From Lentisphaeria bacterium (lineage in GTDB: Bacteria; Verrucomicrobiota; Lentisphaeria; Oligosphaerales; Oligosphaeraceae), in NCBI GenBank assembly GCA_016288215.1, contig JAEEYQ010000051.1, positions 28,890-92,889 of the forward strand: DNA of 64,000 nucleotides. The letters run 5' to 3'. The notes under the pieces were generated by a model. The model saw only the letters and a list, made by a program, of their open reading frames with translations, was not told where the DNA came from and did no database searches. The position numbers were made by a program, and so were the translations under genes. How positions within the stretch are numbered: the stretch's first letter is position 1; the number at the start of each line of letters is the position of its first letter. Positions 50,216-58,481 of this stretch are shown here, piece by piece.

Positions 50216-50302
50216 TGCTGCTTCAGAAATCCACGGCGAGACGCGTCCCGTCTCACGTTACCTCTCGTCCCCATGACACAGGCGATTTTCGAACTGATCA
50301 AG

Positions 50303-51559
50303 TTATGGCTCATCCTTCTTCACGCCAAGAAACTGACCGAACAGCTTGATGGTCGGCGCCACATCTTCAGGAATTGGGAAGCCAGAAAAGAACACTCCCT
50401 TTTGCAGGCCCTGCAATATTTTTCTTTCCTTTGAATTTTCTCCAAAAGTCCGCATGCTTTCGATGACTTCATGCCGCGTGTCGTTGTCCATGGCGGCGTA
50501 GACCCGTGCAAGATAAATGAATCCCCTTTCAATGTATCCGTCATCATAAAGCTTGAACCGAAAACCAAGTTTGAACACAATGCCAGAGGCCTTTAATGCT
50601 ATAGGCTCAATAAATTCACCTTGTTTCAGGGGCACATAAGGATCACTGGTCATTGTGTCAATCAGTTTTTTAGTTATTGGATTATTGAGCATCTCCTTCC
50701 CTTGTTTAATAAGCATTGCAACAAAATCCGGATTATTTCTAGCCTTCAGCAGAGCGCAGTAGCGGACGGCGGGTTGTTCCGAATTCAGCATGCCAAGAAT
50801 AGAATCGAAATCCGTCGGCTGAACAGCGAGCCATTTTGTCCAAACAGGATGAGATGCGGCCTGCTCCGTCTTGATGCACAAATCCCCCGTCAAAGAGGAA
50901 AGCCGATCCAAGACCTCCAGCTGCAGGCCGTCCCGTCCGATGGGGCCTGCACCATTGATGAAACGGACTTCGCTTTCGCCGTCCAGCCTCTCTAGCATGG
51001 CCACCAAAGTCTCCTCTTGCTTCTCGTCCAACGCCTTGTCCATGGCGTTGTGGAGGCTCTGGAGGATGCGTTCATCCGAAATCAGAAGGTAATTGTCATG
51101 GAAACAGGGTTTCAGGTCTTCGGGGACGTTCTCCGGTCTGCAGGGCACCAACGTGAAGCGGCCATATTCTGCAGGTCTGGTTGGAGGACGATGCACATGA
51201 TAGACCCAATAGGCGGCGGGGCCTTTCACCCCTCTGGCTTCCAGAAAATCAGTCCGCATGGGGGAGAGCTGCTTCCACGGAAGGGCCCGGAAGACAACGG
51301 AGACATGTTTGTCAACAAGCCGCAAGCTATTTCCTGGCAATAGTTTAATTGGTTGTTCAATTGCGTGTGCCGGTTTTGCTGACTCCATATCGCCATTCAA
51401 CTCGACCAACCCATGGGCGGGCATGAGAGCTAGACCATCGCCACTGGCCTCCGCGCTTCGAAAGAAGAAATCCATGAAATCGGTGGACGGCTCGTCTGCC
51501 CCCCTCGCGCTCAGGCAGATGGCAAAAACAAGAAGAGTTTTCCAAAGTAATTTGAACAT
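50303..51559 (-). CDS. Secreted protein of unknown function
   Basis: The 418-residue product has a signal peptide (MFKLLWKTLLVFAICLSARG, cut near ADEPS). The mature protein is a mix of beta and helix with no motif I recognise; GRFTLVPCRPENVPEDLKPC has two Cys that could bridge. It follows a gene encoding an HExxH protein (51653-53173) after 93 bases, in the same direction, with an inverted repeat between them. If they are co-expressed, it may be a partner or inhibitor. GGAGCATGAT precedes the ATG. No paralogue was seen in the window. Confidence 0.6.
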   Translation of the reverse strand: MFKLLWKTLLVFAICLSARGADEPSTDFMDFFFRSAEASGDGLALMPAHGLVELNGDMESAKPAHAIEQPIKLLPGNSLRLVDKHVSVVFRALPWKQLSPMRTDFLEARGVKGPAAYWVYHVHRPPTRPAEYGRFTLVPCRPENVPEDLKPCFHDNYLLISDERILQSLHNAMDKALDEKQEETLVAMLERLDGESEVRFINGAGPIGRDGLQLEVLDRLSSLTGDLCIKTEQAASHPVWTKWLAVQPTDFDSILGMLNSEQPAVRYCALLKARNNPDFVAMLIKQGKEMLNNPITKKLIDTMTSDPYVPLKQGEFIEPIALKASGIVFKLGFRFKLYDDGYIERGFIYLARVYAAMDNDTRHEVIESMRTFGENSKERKILQGLQKGVFFSGFPIPEDVAPTIKLFGQFLGVKKDEP

Positions 51560-51599
51560 ATCATGCTCCTTTTGGCATACATTGTTGATTGAAAACCAT

Positions 51600-51632
51600 C
51601 ATGGGGTGACTCAAGATTCAAGACACCCCATG
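51600..51632 (-). terminator. Perfect nine-base inverted repeat between two secreted-protein genes
   Basis: CATGGGGTG pairs with CACCCCATG around a 15-base loop just after the HExxH gene stop (51653). Minus-strand text after it is ATGGTTTTCAATC, a modest U-tract. It could reduce read-through into the gene at 50303. Confidence 0.5.
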
Positions 51633-51652
51633 CCCTTGTGTAGTATGTCAGA

Positions 51653-53173
51653 CTAGAAGGGGAACGGATAATAGACAGGAGTCGGTCCAAACTGGTTTGT
51701 GTGTTGGCAACCCGGATTCGCCCAATCGGCATTCGGATTGCATGAGACAGGACCTAGTTCCTTATTCCTACAGCGAATCTCATTATCTCCATAAGTTGCA
51801 TAGCGTCCTCCCATATTATAAGTATCTGGGTCATTGACTTTAGTATTAATCAACTGCAAATATGATTCATTTGTGTCTGCAATGCCATCTCCATCTGTAT
51901 CCGTGTTTGAACCTAGTAGACTGTAAAGGTCAATGTGATTAACTTCGTGGACTATGGTTTCCGCCACACACTGAATACCTTTCCCATTTCCCGTAACGTA
52001 TATACTACCTCCCTCATCATTAGTGTATAACTCAGGACCATTATTTGTTTGTGATGCATATGAACCTAGATATATTGTATTTCCGGATGGAGGATTGCAT
52101 TGTCCAAAGTAACTTGCTCCCGAATAGACGGTGCTGGAAGTGATTCCACATACGTTTCCATTCTTCCAATAATAGAACCAATTGGGACATCCAGAGCATG
52201 TGCTGCAAGTGGGATGGTTCAAACCAAATTTTAAGAAGAACACCTCATAATACGTTGATTTGTTGACAGTTCCCCTGTATTTGACCGACGCGACCCTCTT
52301 TCCGAAATCCGCATTGTTCGTCGGCATGCCCGTCACGGTGGCGGTGCAGACAAGGCATCCATTGGATGCGCCGACAGGCGTGTAGACGGGATTGGCTGTT
52401 CCGATGGAGGCCACCTCGAAGGTGACCCGGTCCGTGACATATTGCGCCGCCGTCGAGGGGTCTGTACTGACCTTTAAAGGCATGGTCAAAACACCCGGTA
52501 TATTAGCACTGAACGTGAACTCGTTCTGCCCGTCGCCGGAATCATGCGGATTGTTCTCCGGATCCCCATCCTTCGCAGGGGTGACAAATTCCATCTTGAA
52601 ATAGATGAAATTCCGGCTGAGCGAGCCACCGGGCAGAGGGGTGAGGGCCACCTGCTGCTCCGGCCCCGTATGCTCAATGCCATCGAACCAGGCAACACGA
52701 TAGTGCAACACGCCGGAGAACGTGATGGTGTACTGTCCGATTTGGGTGATGACATTGTTCCCCAGTGGCCTTCCCACCTGCTTGTATTGGGTGGGGACGT
52801 TCGCCAAGGCGTCTTCGGGGATATTGGACAGCATGTCATTTGTCAGGGTTGGCGACGAGTCCCGGCTGGCGCCGCTGAAGATGAAGGCCAGCGACCCCGT
52901 TCCATAGACGTCATTGTTGACCCTCCACTGGATGTCGAAATCCGTGTTGTCATAGACAATATAATAACCATCGGGAAGGTCATCTGAATTAATCTCCATG
53001 TCTTCAAGCCAGAAATTGATGTCATACGTGAAAAGCTCGACGGCGGGATCATTGTCGGGAAACGAGGCGATTTTTGCCTTGAAGGTCACGGCGCGCGCCT
53101 GCATGGATGCAAAAGACAGAAACAGGGCAATGAGAGACAGAGTTGTTTTGAGGCACTTGTTTTTCATCATCAT
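51653..53173 (-). CDS. Secreted protein with HExxH zinc-binding motif and calcium-type repeat
   Basis: The 506-residue product has a signal peptide (ending near MQARAVTFK). Residues about 30-230 form a beta-rich region. The C-terminal part carries ETIVHEVNHIDLY, an HExxH motif (H409, E410, H413) of zincin metalloproteases, then DTDGDGIADTNE, a thrombospondin-type-3-like Asp-rich calcium motif, and YGDNEIRCRNKELG, where a Glu or Asp could be the third zinc ligand. Cys pairs near residues 325-345 (CSTCSGCPNW) may form disulfides. No known family match; enzymatic activity is a prediction. TGGAGATTCG precedes the first of three consecutive ATG codons. Confidence 0.62.
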   Translation of the reverse strand: MMMKNKCLKTTLSLIALFLSFASMQARAVTFKAKIASFPDNDPAVELFTYDINFWLEDMEINSDDLPDGYYIVYDNTDFDIQWRVNNDVYGTGSLAFIFSGASRDSSPTLTNDMLSNIPEDALANVPTQYKQVGRPLGNNVITQIGQYTITFSGVLHYRVAWFDGIEHTGPEQQVALTPLPGGSLSRNFIYFKMEFVTPAKDGDPENNPHDSGDGQNEFTFSANIPGVLTMPLKVSTDPSTAAQYVTDRVTFEVASIGTANPVYTPVGASNGCLVCTATVTGMPTNNADFGKRVASVKYRGTVNKSTYYEVFFLKFGLNHPTCSTCSGCPNWFYYWKNGNVCGITSSTVYSGASYFGQCNPPSGNTIYLGSYASQTNNGPELYTNDEGGSIYVTGNGKGIQCVAETIVHEVNHIDLYSLLGSNTDTDGDGIADTNESYLQLINTKVNDPDTYNMGGRYATYGDNEIRCRNKELGPVSCNPNADWANPGCQHTNQFGPTPVYYPFPF

Positions 53174-53408
53174 CGAATCTCCATTTGTGTGACAAGTCTT
53201 GTGTTCCGTGAAAACAATACACCCATTGAAACCTCATCTCATAAACTCTTGGCCTGTGAAGATGGCACCTCCTTTCATCCTTGAATATCAGTGGCTTGCA
53301 CCTCCCAACACGAGAGGGAACAGACTATACTTTAAAAGGCGATTTTTGAAAAATCAAGCCCCTCAAAAACAAAAATCGCGGAAAAGTTGCAAAAATGGAA
53401 ATTTCACC

Positions 53409-53542
53409 AGTGGGACGGGGATGCCGCGGAGCGGCAAGCACCCGGAGGGTGCAATTTGCATAACCGCCTGCAAGCGAACAGAGTTCGCGCAGCTGGCGGT
53501 GTGAAAAGCCCCCATGAATATGCGCCTGGAAGGCGCAACAGC
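53409..53542 (+). repeat. REP-like palindrome cluster, family C
   Basis: Several hairpins with short loops: GCCGCGGAGCGGC, GCACCCGGAGGGTGC, a CGAACAGAGTTCG stem and GCGCCTGGAAGGCGC. The sequence differs from families A and B but the design is alike. The preceding 45 bases match 48955-49000. Confidence 0.7.
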
Positions 53543-53553
53543 CTAATGGCATA

Positions 53554-53642
53554 AAGTGAAGAGTGAAGAGTGAAGAGTGAAAAGTGAAGAGTGAAAAGTG
53601 AAAAGTGAAGAGTGAAGAGTGAAAAGTGAAGAGTGAAAAGTG
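53554..53642. repeat. Heptamer array (TTCACTY family, reverse strand)
   Basis: AGTGAAG and AGTGAAA heptamers in irregular alternation over about 89 bases. It is the reverse complement of the family at 63880-64000. Confidence 0.85.
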
Positions 53643-53731
53643 GAACGCCGCGGCATCCCGAAATTCAGCCCCATTGCAATATCATTTTGGGAAATCAGTC
53701 TTATATTAATAGGATTTAAGACAAACACCGC

Positions 53732-53755
53732 AGGCCGCTCCGCCAACGGGAGGCC
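53732..53755 (+). promoter_or_regulatory. Hairpin in the leader of the homocysteine methyltransferase/MTHFR gene
   Basis: AGGCCGCTCC pairs with GGAGGCCT, leaving a small bulge, about 30 bases before ATG 53783. It does not match SAM or SAH riboswitch consensus by eye. A regulatory role is speculative. Confidence 0.3.
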
Positions 53756-53782
53756 TCGAGAGGACCATTTGGAGCCGTCATC

Positions 53783-55612
53783 ATGACCAACGCAGAGTTA
53801 CAGCAGCTGTTTACAGAGCATATCGTCATCTTCGACGGGGCCATGGGCACCGAGCTCTATCGGCGTCACGTTTTCACAAATCGTTGCTTTGAAGAGCTTT
53901 GCTGTTCGGAGCCGACATTGGTCACCGCCATCCATCTGGACTATCTGAAGGCGGGGGCGGACGTGCTGACCACCAACAGTTTTGGCGCCAACTCCCTCTC
54001 GCTGAAGAAGTTCGGCATGGAAGGGCGAGCGGACGCCATCAACCGCGCGGCGGTGGCGGCGGCACGCAAGGCCATTGAGGAGGCCGCCCCCACGCGCCCC
54101 ATCCACATCGCGGGCTCCATCGGCCCCGCGCCCACGAAGGACACCACGAAGGCGGAGCGGCTGGCAGCCTGGACTCAACAGGCCACAGCGCTGCTGGAGG
54201 GCGGCGCGGACTTCCTGCTCTTCGAGACCCTGCCCACCGTGGAATACGCCCAAGAGGCGCGGCAGGTCATGGCCGCCCTGCCCCTCGACACGCCTTTCAT
54301 CCTGTCCAGGGCCCTGAATCCGGACGACGTCAAGGACGGCGTGCTGGCCCATTGCCTCGCCTCCCTCTCCGAAGGCGGCCCGCGGCCCGCGGCCATCGGC
54401 TTCAACTGCGGTCTAGGGCCCGACGCCATGCTCTCCGCATTGGAGGCTGCCCGCAGCTTCACCACCCTGCCGCTGGTCATCCAGCCAAATTCGGGACAGC
54501 CGAAGCACATGGATTTCCGCCAGCTCTATCTCTGCTCACCCGAATACTTTACGACATATGCCCTCCGCTATGCGAATCTGGGGGCGCGGGGCATCGGCGG
54601 CTGCTGCGGCACCACGCCGGAGCACATCGCCGACATGGCCCGCTCCCTCAAGCCCATGAGCGGCCATCTGATCACCGCCCCCCGAACCGTCACCACGGCG
54701 ACGGTGGCCGTGCCGGAGACGCCGCTGGCGGAACGCTCCCGCCTGGGCGCCAAACTGGCGAAAGGGGAATGGATCACCACCATCGAAATCGCACCGCCCC
54801 GTGGCTGCGACACATCCCGCATTTTGGAGAAAGCCGCCCGCTGTCGCCAAGCCGGCGTGGACGTCATCAACATCCCTGACGGCCCCCGCGCCGCGCCGCG
54901 CATGTCCGCCATGGTCACCGCCATGAAAATCCAGCAGGAGGCGACCATGGAGACGGTCCTGCACGTCTGCGGACGGGACCGCAACTACATCGGCCTTCAG
55001 GCGGACCTGCTGGGCTGCGCCGCCGTCGGCCTGCGCAACCTGCTGTTCATCACCGGCGATCCGCCCAAATTGGGCAACTACACCTTCGCCTCCGGCGTGT
55101 TCGACGCGGACTCCATCGGCCTCGTCCACCTTCAGAAGAACCTGAACCATGGCATGGACCTGGCCGGACAGAAGATCGAGCCGCCCACTCAGGCGGTCAT
55201 CGGCGTGGGGGCGGACCCCAACGCGCTGGACTTTGACCGCGAAGTCCGCCGGCTCCGCGAGAAGGCCGCCGCCGGCGCGGACTACGTCACCACCCAGCCC
55301 GTCTTCGACCCCAACGCCCTCCTCCGCTTTTTGGAGGCCATTCAGGATCTGAATCTGCCGGTCATCGCGGGCATCTGGCCCCTGGCCAGCCTGCGCAATG
55401 CCCTCTTCATGAAGAACGAGGTGCCCGGCGTCGTGGTTCCGGACTCCGTCATCGCCCGCATGGAACAGGCGGAAAGCGGCCCCGGCCAGCAGGCCGTCGG
55501 CATCGAGATCGCCCGCGAAGCCATGGCCGCCATCCGCCCCCACGTGGCAGGCGTCCAAGTCAGCGCGCCGTTGGGCAACGTGAAAATCGCCCTTGCTGTT
55601 CTGGAGCCGTGA
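53783..55612 (+). CDS. Bifunctional homocysteine S-methyltransferase/5,10-methylenetetrahydrofolate reductase
   Basis: A 609-residue fusion. N-terminal half is a zinc-dependent homocysteine methyltransferase: IVIFDGAMGTELYRRHVF, DVLTTNSFGANSLSLKKFG, GFNCGLGPDAMLSALEA with a Cys ligand, and GGCCGTTPEHIADM with the two adjacent zinc cysteines. From about residue 325 an MTHFR-like flavoprotein domain follows: TTIEIAPPRGCDTSRI, DVINIPDGPRAAPRM, FITGDPPKLGNYTFAS and ADYVTTQPVFDPNALLRF. The enzyme would make the methyl donor and methylate homocysteine to methionine, as in YitJ-type fusions. TTGGAGCCGTCATC precedes the ATG. The next gene overlaps or abuts it. Confidence 0.92.
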   Translation: MTNAELQQLFTEHIVIFDGAMGTELYRRHVFTNRCFEELCCSEPTLVTAIHLDYLKAGADVLTTNSFGANSLSLKKFGMEGRADAINRAAVAAARKAIEEAAPTRPIHIAGSIGPAPTKDTTKAERLAAWTQQATALLEGGADFLLFETLPTVEYAQEARQVMAALPLDTPFILSRALNPDDVKDGVLAHCLASLSEGGPRPAAIGFNCGLGPDAMLSALEAARSFTTLPLVIQPNSGQPKHMDFRQLYLCSPEYFTTYALRYANLGARGIGGCCGTTPEHIADMARSLKPMSGHLITAPRTVTTATVAVPETPLAERSRLGAKLAKGEWITTIEIAPPRGCDTSRILEKAARCRQAGVDVINIPDGPRAAPRMSAMVTAMKIQQEATMETVLHVCGRDRNYIGLQADLLGCAAVGLRNLLFITGDPPKLGNYTFASGVFDADSIGLVHLQKNLNHGMDLAGQKIEPPTQAVIGVGADPNALDFDREVRRLREKAAAGADYVTTQPVFDPNALLRFLEAIQDLNLPVIAGIWPLASLRNALFMKNEVPGVVVPDSVIARMEQAESGPGQQAVGIEIAREAMAAIRPHVAGVQVSAPLGNVKIALAVLEP

Positions 55613-55617
55613 CCACC

Positions 55618-56277
55618 ATGACCCAAGCCACTTCCCAGCTTCACCGCAAGGCCGTTGCCTCATATATGCAACGTCTTTATAACAAAGGACTTACAACAAC
55701 GTCCGGCGGCAATGTCTCCTGTCGTCTCGACGGCGGGCTCATGGCGATTTCCGCCTCCAAGCTGGACAAGGGGAACCTGCGGGCCGACCAAGTCTGCATC
55801 ATCGCCGCCAACGGACGCAACATGACGCCGCACCTTGCCGCCAGCATCGAGACGGAGCTGCATCTGGCCATCTACGCCGCGCGGCCGGATGTGCGGGCCA
55901 TCGTCCACGCCCACCCTGTCACCGCCAGCGCCTTCTGCGCCACCCGCACGCGCATCGACACCCATCTGACGGCGGAGGCCTACGCCATTCTCGGCGACCC
56001 CGCCTGGATCCCCTACGCGCTGATGGGCACGCCGCAATTGGCCAAACAAGTGGCCGACGGCATGGCCGAGGCGGTCTGCGCCCTCATGGAAAACCACGGC
56101 GTCATCACCGTGGGCAAGACCCTGCTGGAGGCCTTCGACCGACTGGAGCTGCTGGAGGTCGCCGCCAAACACACCCTGCTGGTGCGGCAAATCGGCACCC
56201 CCAGCCCCCTCACGCCCGAACGGCTGGACGAGCTGGACGTCTTCGTCGGCAGAAAAAAGGAGAACGCGAATGGATGA
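55618..56277 (+). CDS. Class II aldolase/adducin-family protein (FucA/MtnB-like)
   Basis: The 219-residue product has the class II aldolase layout: TTSGGNVSCRLDGG (phosphate-binding), ASIETELHLAIYAARPDV with the catalytic Glu, HAHPVTASAF with two zinc His ligands, and ENHGVITVG with the third. Members include L-fuculose-phosphate aldolase, ribulose-5-phosphate epimerase and MtnB, the dehydratase of methionine salvage. The neighbour is a methionine/folate gene, which slightly favours MtnB; no other salvage gene is seen. A GTG at 55609 is an alternative start; I chose ATG 55618. It overlaps folE by eight bases. Confidence 0.82.
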   Translation: MTQATSQLHRKAVASYMQRLYNKGLTTTSGGNVSCRLDGGLMAISASKLDKGNLRADQVCIIAANGRNMTPHLAASIETELHLAIYAARPDVRAIVHAHPVTASAFCATRTRIDTHLTAEAYAILGDPAWIPYALMGTPQLAKQVADGMAEAVCALMENHGVITVGKTLLEAFDRLELLEVAAKHTLLVRQIGTPSPLTPERLDELDVFVGRKKENANG

Positions 56278-56839
56278 TTTAACTCCCATCGAAGAGCATG
56301 TCCGCCAAATACTTGCGTTCTATGGAGAGAATCCGGAGCGGGAAGGCCTTGTGAAGACGCCGCAGCGCGTCGCCAAAAGCCTGGCCTACCTGCTGCGCGG
56401 CTACAACGAAAACCCCGACGACATCGTGGGCGACGCCATCTTCCACGAGGACTGCAACCACATGGTCATCGTGCGGGACATCGAGGTCTACAGCCTCTGC
56501 GAACACCACATGCTCCCCTTCTACGGCCGCTGCCACATCGGCTACATTCCGCAGGGTCGAGTCTACGGCGTCAGCAAGCTGGCCCGCCTCGTGGACTGCT
56601 TCGCCAGCCGCCTGCAGATTCAGGAGCGGCTGACGCAGCAGATCGCCCGCTACATCAAGGACCACATCCAGGCGGAGGGCGTGGGCGTCGTGATGGAATG
56701 TCACCACCTCTGCATGATGATGCGGGGCGTGGAGAAGCAGAACTCCATCATGGTGACCTCCGCCATGCTCGGCAGCTTCCACAAGTCAGCCGCCACCCGC
56801 ACGGAGTTCCTGCAGCTTATCCAGCGGCAAAAGTCATGA
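56270..56839 (+). CDS. folE: GTP cyclohydrolase I
   Basis: First enzyme of folate (and preQ0-type) synthesis: converts GTP to dihydroneopterin triphosphate. The 189-residue product is normal length. YSLCEHHMLPFYGRCHIGYI holds the zinc Cys77 and His80 region, VYGVSKLARLVDCFASR the substrate pocket, and ECHHLCMMMRGVEKQNS a second Cys ligand with the catalytic His. It overlaps the class II aldolase gene at its start, so translation is likely coupled. Confidence 0.96.
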   Translation: MDDLTPIEEHVRQILAFYGENPEREGLVKTPQRVAKSLAYLLRGYNENPDDIVGDAIFHEDCNHMVIVRDIEVYSLCEHHMLPFYGRCHIGYIPQGRVYGVSKLARLVDCFASRLQIQERLTQQIARYIKDHIQAEGVGVVMECHHLCMMMRGVEKQNSIMVTSAMLGSFHKSAATRTEFLQLIQRQKS

Positions 56840-56852
56840 AGGAGTCCGCCCC

Positions 56853-58475
56853 ATGAAAACGCCCTCCGCCAATCCCGCCACCGCCTCCCGAACCTGGCTC
56901 ATTCTGGCCACGGCAGTGCTGTTCATCCGCTGCCTCTCGTGGGCGCTGGCGGAATATTGGTACGACGAAGTGCTGACCCTGACCCATTTCGTCCTCAACA
57001 CGGGAGACCGGGGGCTGGCCGCCGTCTTCCGCAGCTATCCCATTGCCAATAACCACATTCTGAATTCGGCGGTCTATTGGCTGTGGGTGCGGATTCCCTT
57101 TGTGGACCTGTCCATGGAGCAGATGGGCCGCCTCCCCTCTTTGCTCTTCGGCGTCGGCATGCTGGCGGCCGCCATCTATGGCTGGCGACGGCGGCTGGGG
57201 CCGGAGCGGGCCAATCTGGCCGGCCTGATTCTGGCCATCAGCCCCGTGTGCAGCGCCTTCGTCTACCAAATCCGCGGCTATTCCATGAGCCTTTGCCTGG
57301 CGACCGTGGCCGTCGCCGCCGCCGCCAACCGCTCCCACGGCGGCAAAGCCGCCCAATGGCTGCTCTTCCTCTGTCTGCTGCTTCTGCCGCTGGCCATGCC
57401 CGGCAACATCCTCTTTGCCGCGGCCATTCTGCTCTATCTCTTTGCGGAGACGTGGTTTGCAACACGTTCGCTCCAACCGGCGATTTTCACCGTCATCCCC
57501 GGCGCGTTGGGCTCCCTGTTGGGCGGCGGCTACTATCTGACCCTGTGGCCCGCCTTCGTCGCCGCCTCAAAAGAAGCCGGCGGCTGGGACTCCAGCTGGA
57601 AGGTCCTTTTCGCCGTCCTGTTGGCCATTCTGGCCCACTTGGGGGCGTTTCTGCTCTTCGCCGTCTTCCTTCGAGCCACCTCAAAGAAAGATTCGAAAAT
57701 CACTGATAATCAACAACTTATAAAAGATGAGGACGAACAGGCGGTCAACGGCGGCCAAGCCCTTCTGCTCATCGCCAGCTGCGTGACCGTCATCCTGCTG
57801 AGCCTGCTCGCCTTCGCCGTCAAAGGGCAGGCCCCCTTCCCGCGGGTCTACCTGACCTTCCTGCCGCCGTTGACCTATGCGGCGCTGCTGCTGTCCACCC
57901 GCCTGGCCCCCGCCGTCGCCGAACGCTTTGCCGTCGGCGCGTTGGTCGTCATTGCGGGGGGCTTCCTTGTGGAGCGTGTCGCCGCCCAGGCCTGCGACGT
58001 TGCCATGGATCACGGCGGCCATCCCCAAGATCTTCTCCGCCAATACTATAGGGGTTCCTGCGACTTGCGGGTCCTTCGGGAATTCATGCTGGAGAAGAAG
58101 CTGGCCGAAGGCTGCGTCGTCCTTCTGGACGAATACGACTATCCCACGTGGGACTTCTATTGGCGGCTCTACGGCGGAAACGGCCGCCAGAGCCTGTCGT
58201 GGAACCAGACGCCCGCCGACCTGCTGCCCCGCATGCGTCAAAGCCAGCCCGACCTGAAGATCTTCGCCGTGGCCCCAGACGAACAGGCCGCCGCCGAACT
58301 CTTCGTCCACGGGGGTCTGGACGAAGGCGTCTCTTTCTACGAAGTGGCCCGCCATGGCCGCAAGTCCCTGTACATCGCTCCGTTAGGACGCGGACCCTTC
58401 CCGCCAAAATTCGAGAGGCCGCCGCAACGGCCCCCTTTCGGCCAGCCCCTCATGCCAAAGAACCGCGAAGTCTGA
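56853..58475 (+). CDS. Polytopic membrane protein, PMT/GT-C glycosyltransferase-like
   Basis: The 540-residue product has about nine to eleven hydrophobic helices in its first 370 residues. EYWYDEVLTLTHFVLNTGD near residue 37 contains an acidic DE pair placed as the active-site motif of GT-C (PMT-like) glycosyltransferases that use lipid-linked sugars, and YPIANNHILNSAVYWLWVRI resembles the following helix. The soluble C-terminal part (from about residue 390) carries LLDEYDYPTWDFYWRLYGG. Its role in modifying lipid or protein glycans is a guess. TGAAGGAGTCCGCCCC precedes the ATG. It forms a run with the phosphatase gene, seven bases later. Confidence 0.7.
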   Translation: MKTPSANPATASRTWLILATAVLFIRCLSWALAEYWYDEVLTLTHFVLNTGDRGLAAVFRSYPIANNHILNSAVYWLWVRIPFVDLSMEQMGRLPSLLFGVGMLAAAIYGWRRRLGPERANLAGLILAISPVCSAFVYQIRGYSMSLCLATVAVAAAANRSHGGKAAQWLLFLCLLLLPLAMPGNILFAAAILLYLFAETWFATRSLQPAIFTVIPGALGSLLGGGYYLTLWPAFVAASKEAGGWDSSWKVLFAVLLAILAHLGAFLLFAVFLRATSKKDSKITDNQQLIKDEDEQAVNGGQALLLIASCVTVILLSLLAFAVKGQAPFPRVYLTFLPPLTYAALLLSTRLAPAVAERFAVGALVVIAGGFLVERVAAQACDVAMDHGGHPQDLLRQYYRGSCDLRVLREFMLEKKLAEGCVVLLDEYDYPTWDFYWRLYGGNGRQSLSWNQTPADLLPRMRQSQPDLKIFAVAPDEQAAAELFVHGGLDEGVSFYEVARHGRKSLYIAPLGRGPFPPKFERPPQRPPFGQPLMPKNREV

Positions 58476-58481
58476 CTCCCC

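Larger units (their letters stand above)
49085..50232. mobile_element. Y1 (IS200/RAYT-like) transposase locus bracketed by REP-like repeats
   Basis: Left to right: an inverted-orientation repeat, a forward-orientation repeat, a Y1-type transposase gene, then an inverted-orientation repeat. There is no orfB/TnpB. The boundary is drawn at the outer repeats. This is how REP-associated tyrosine transposases (RAYTs) sit among their REP/REPIN copies; whether the unit transposes is unknown. Parts of the family also occur far away (39028). Confidence 0.75.
53174..53782. other. Intergenic region with palindromic and heptamer repeats
   Basis: No gene seen in 609 bases. Contents: upstream of the HExxH gene; an AT-rich block with GGCGATTTTTGAAAAATC; a palindrome cluster (53409-53542); a TTCACTY heptamer array (53554-53642); and the leader of the 53783 gene with a hairpin near 53732-53755. 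Confidence 0.65.

Noticed and set aside
53640..53782. SAM or SAH riboswitch upstream of the methionine gene
   Set aside because: A hairpin is present, but I could not find the conserved SAM-I, SAM-II or SAH core sequences.
54536..55663. Open frame on the minus strand opposite the methyltransferase/MTHFR gene
   Set aside because: Antisense shadow with low-complexity Gly/Asp/Ala/Arg content; the plus-strand protein is certain.
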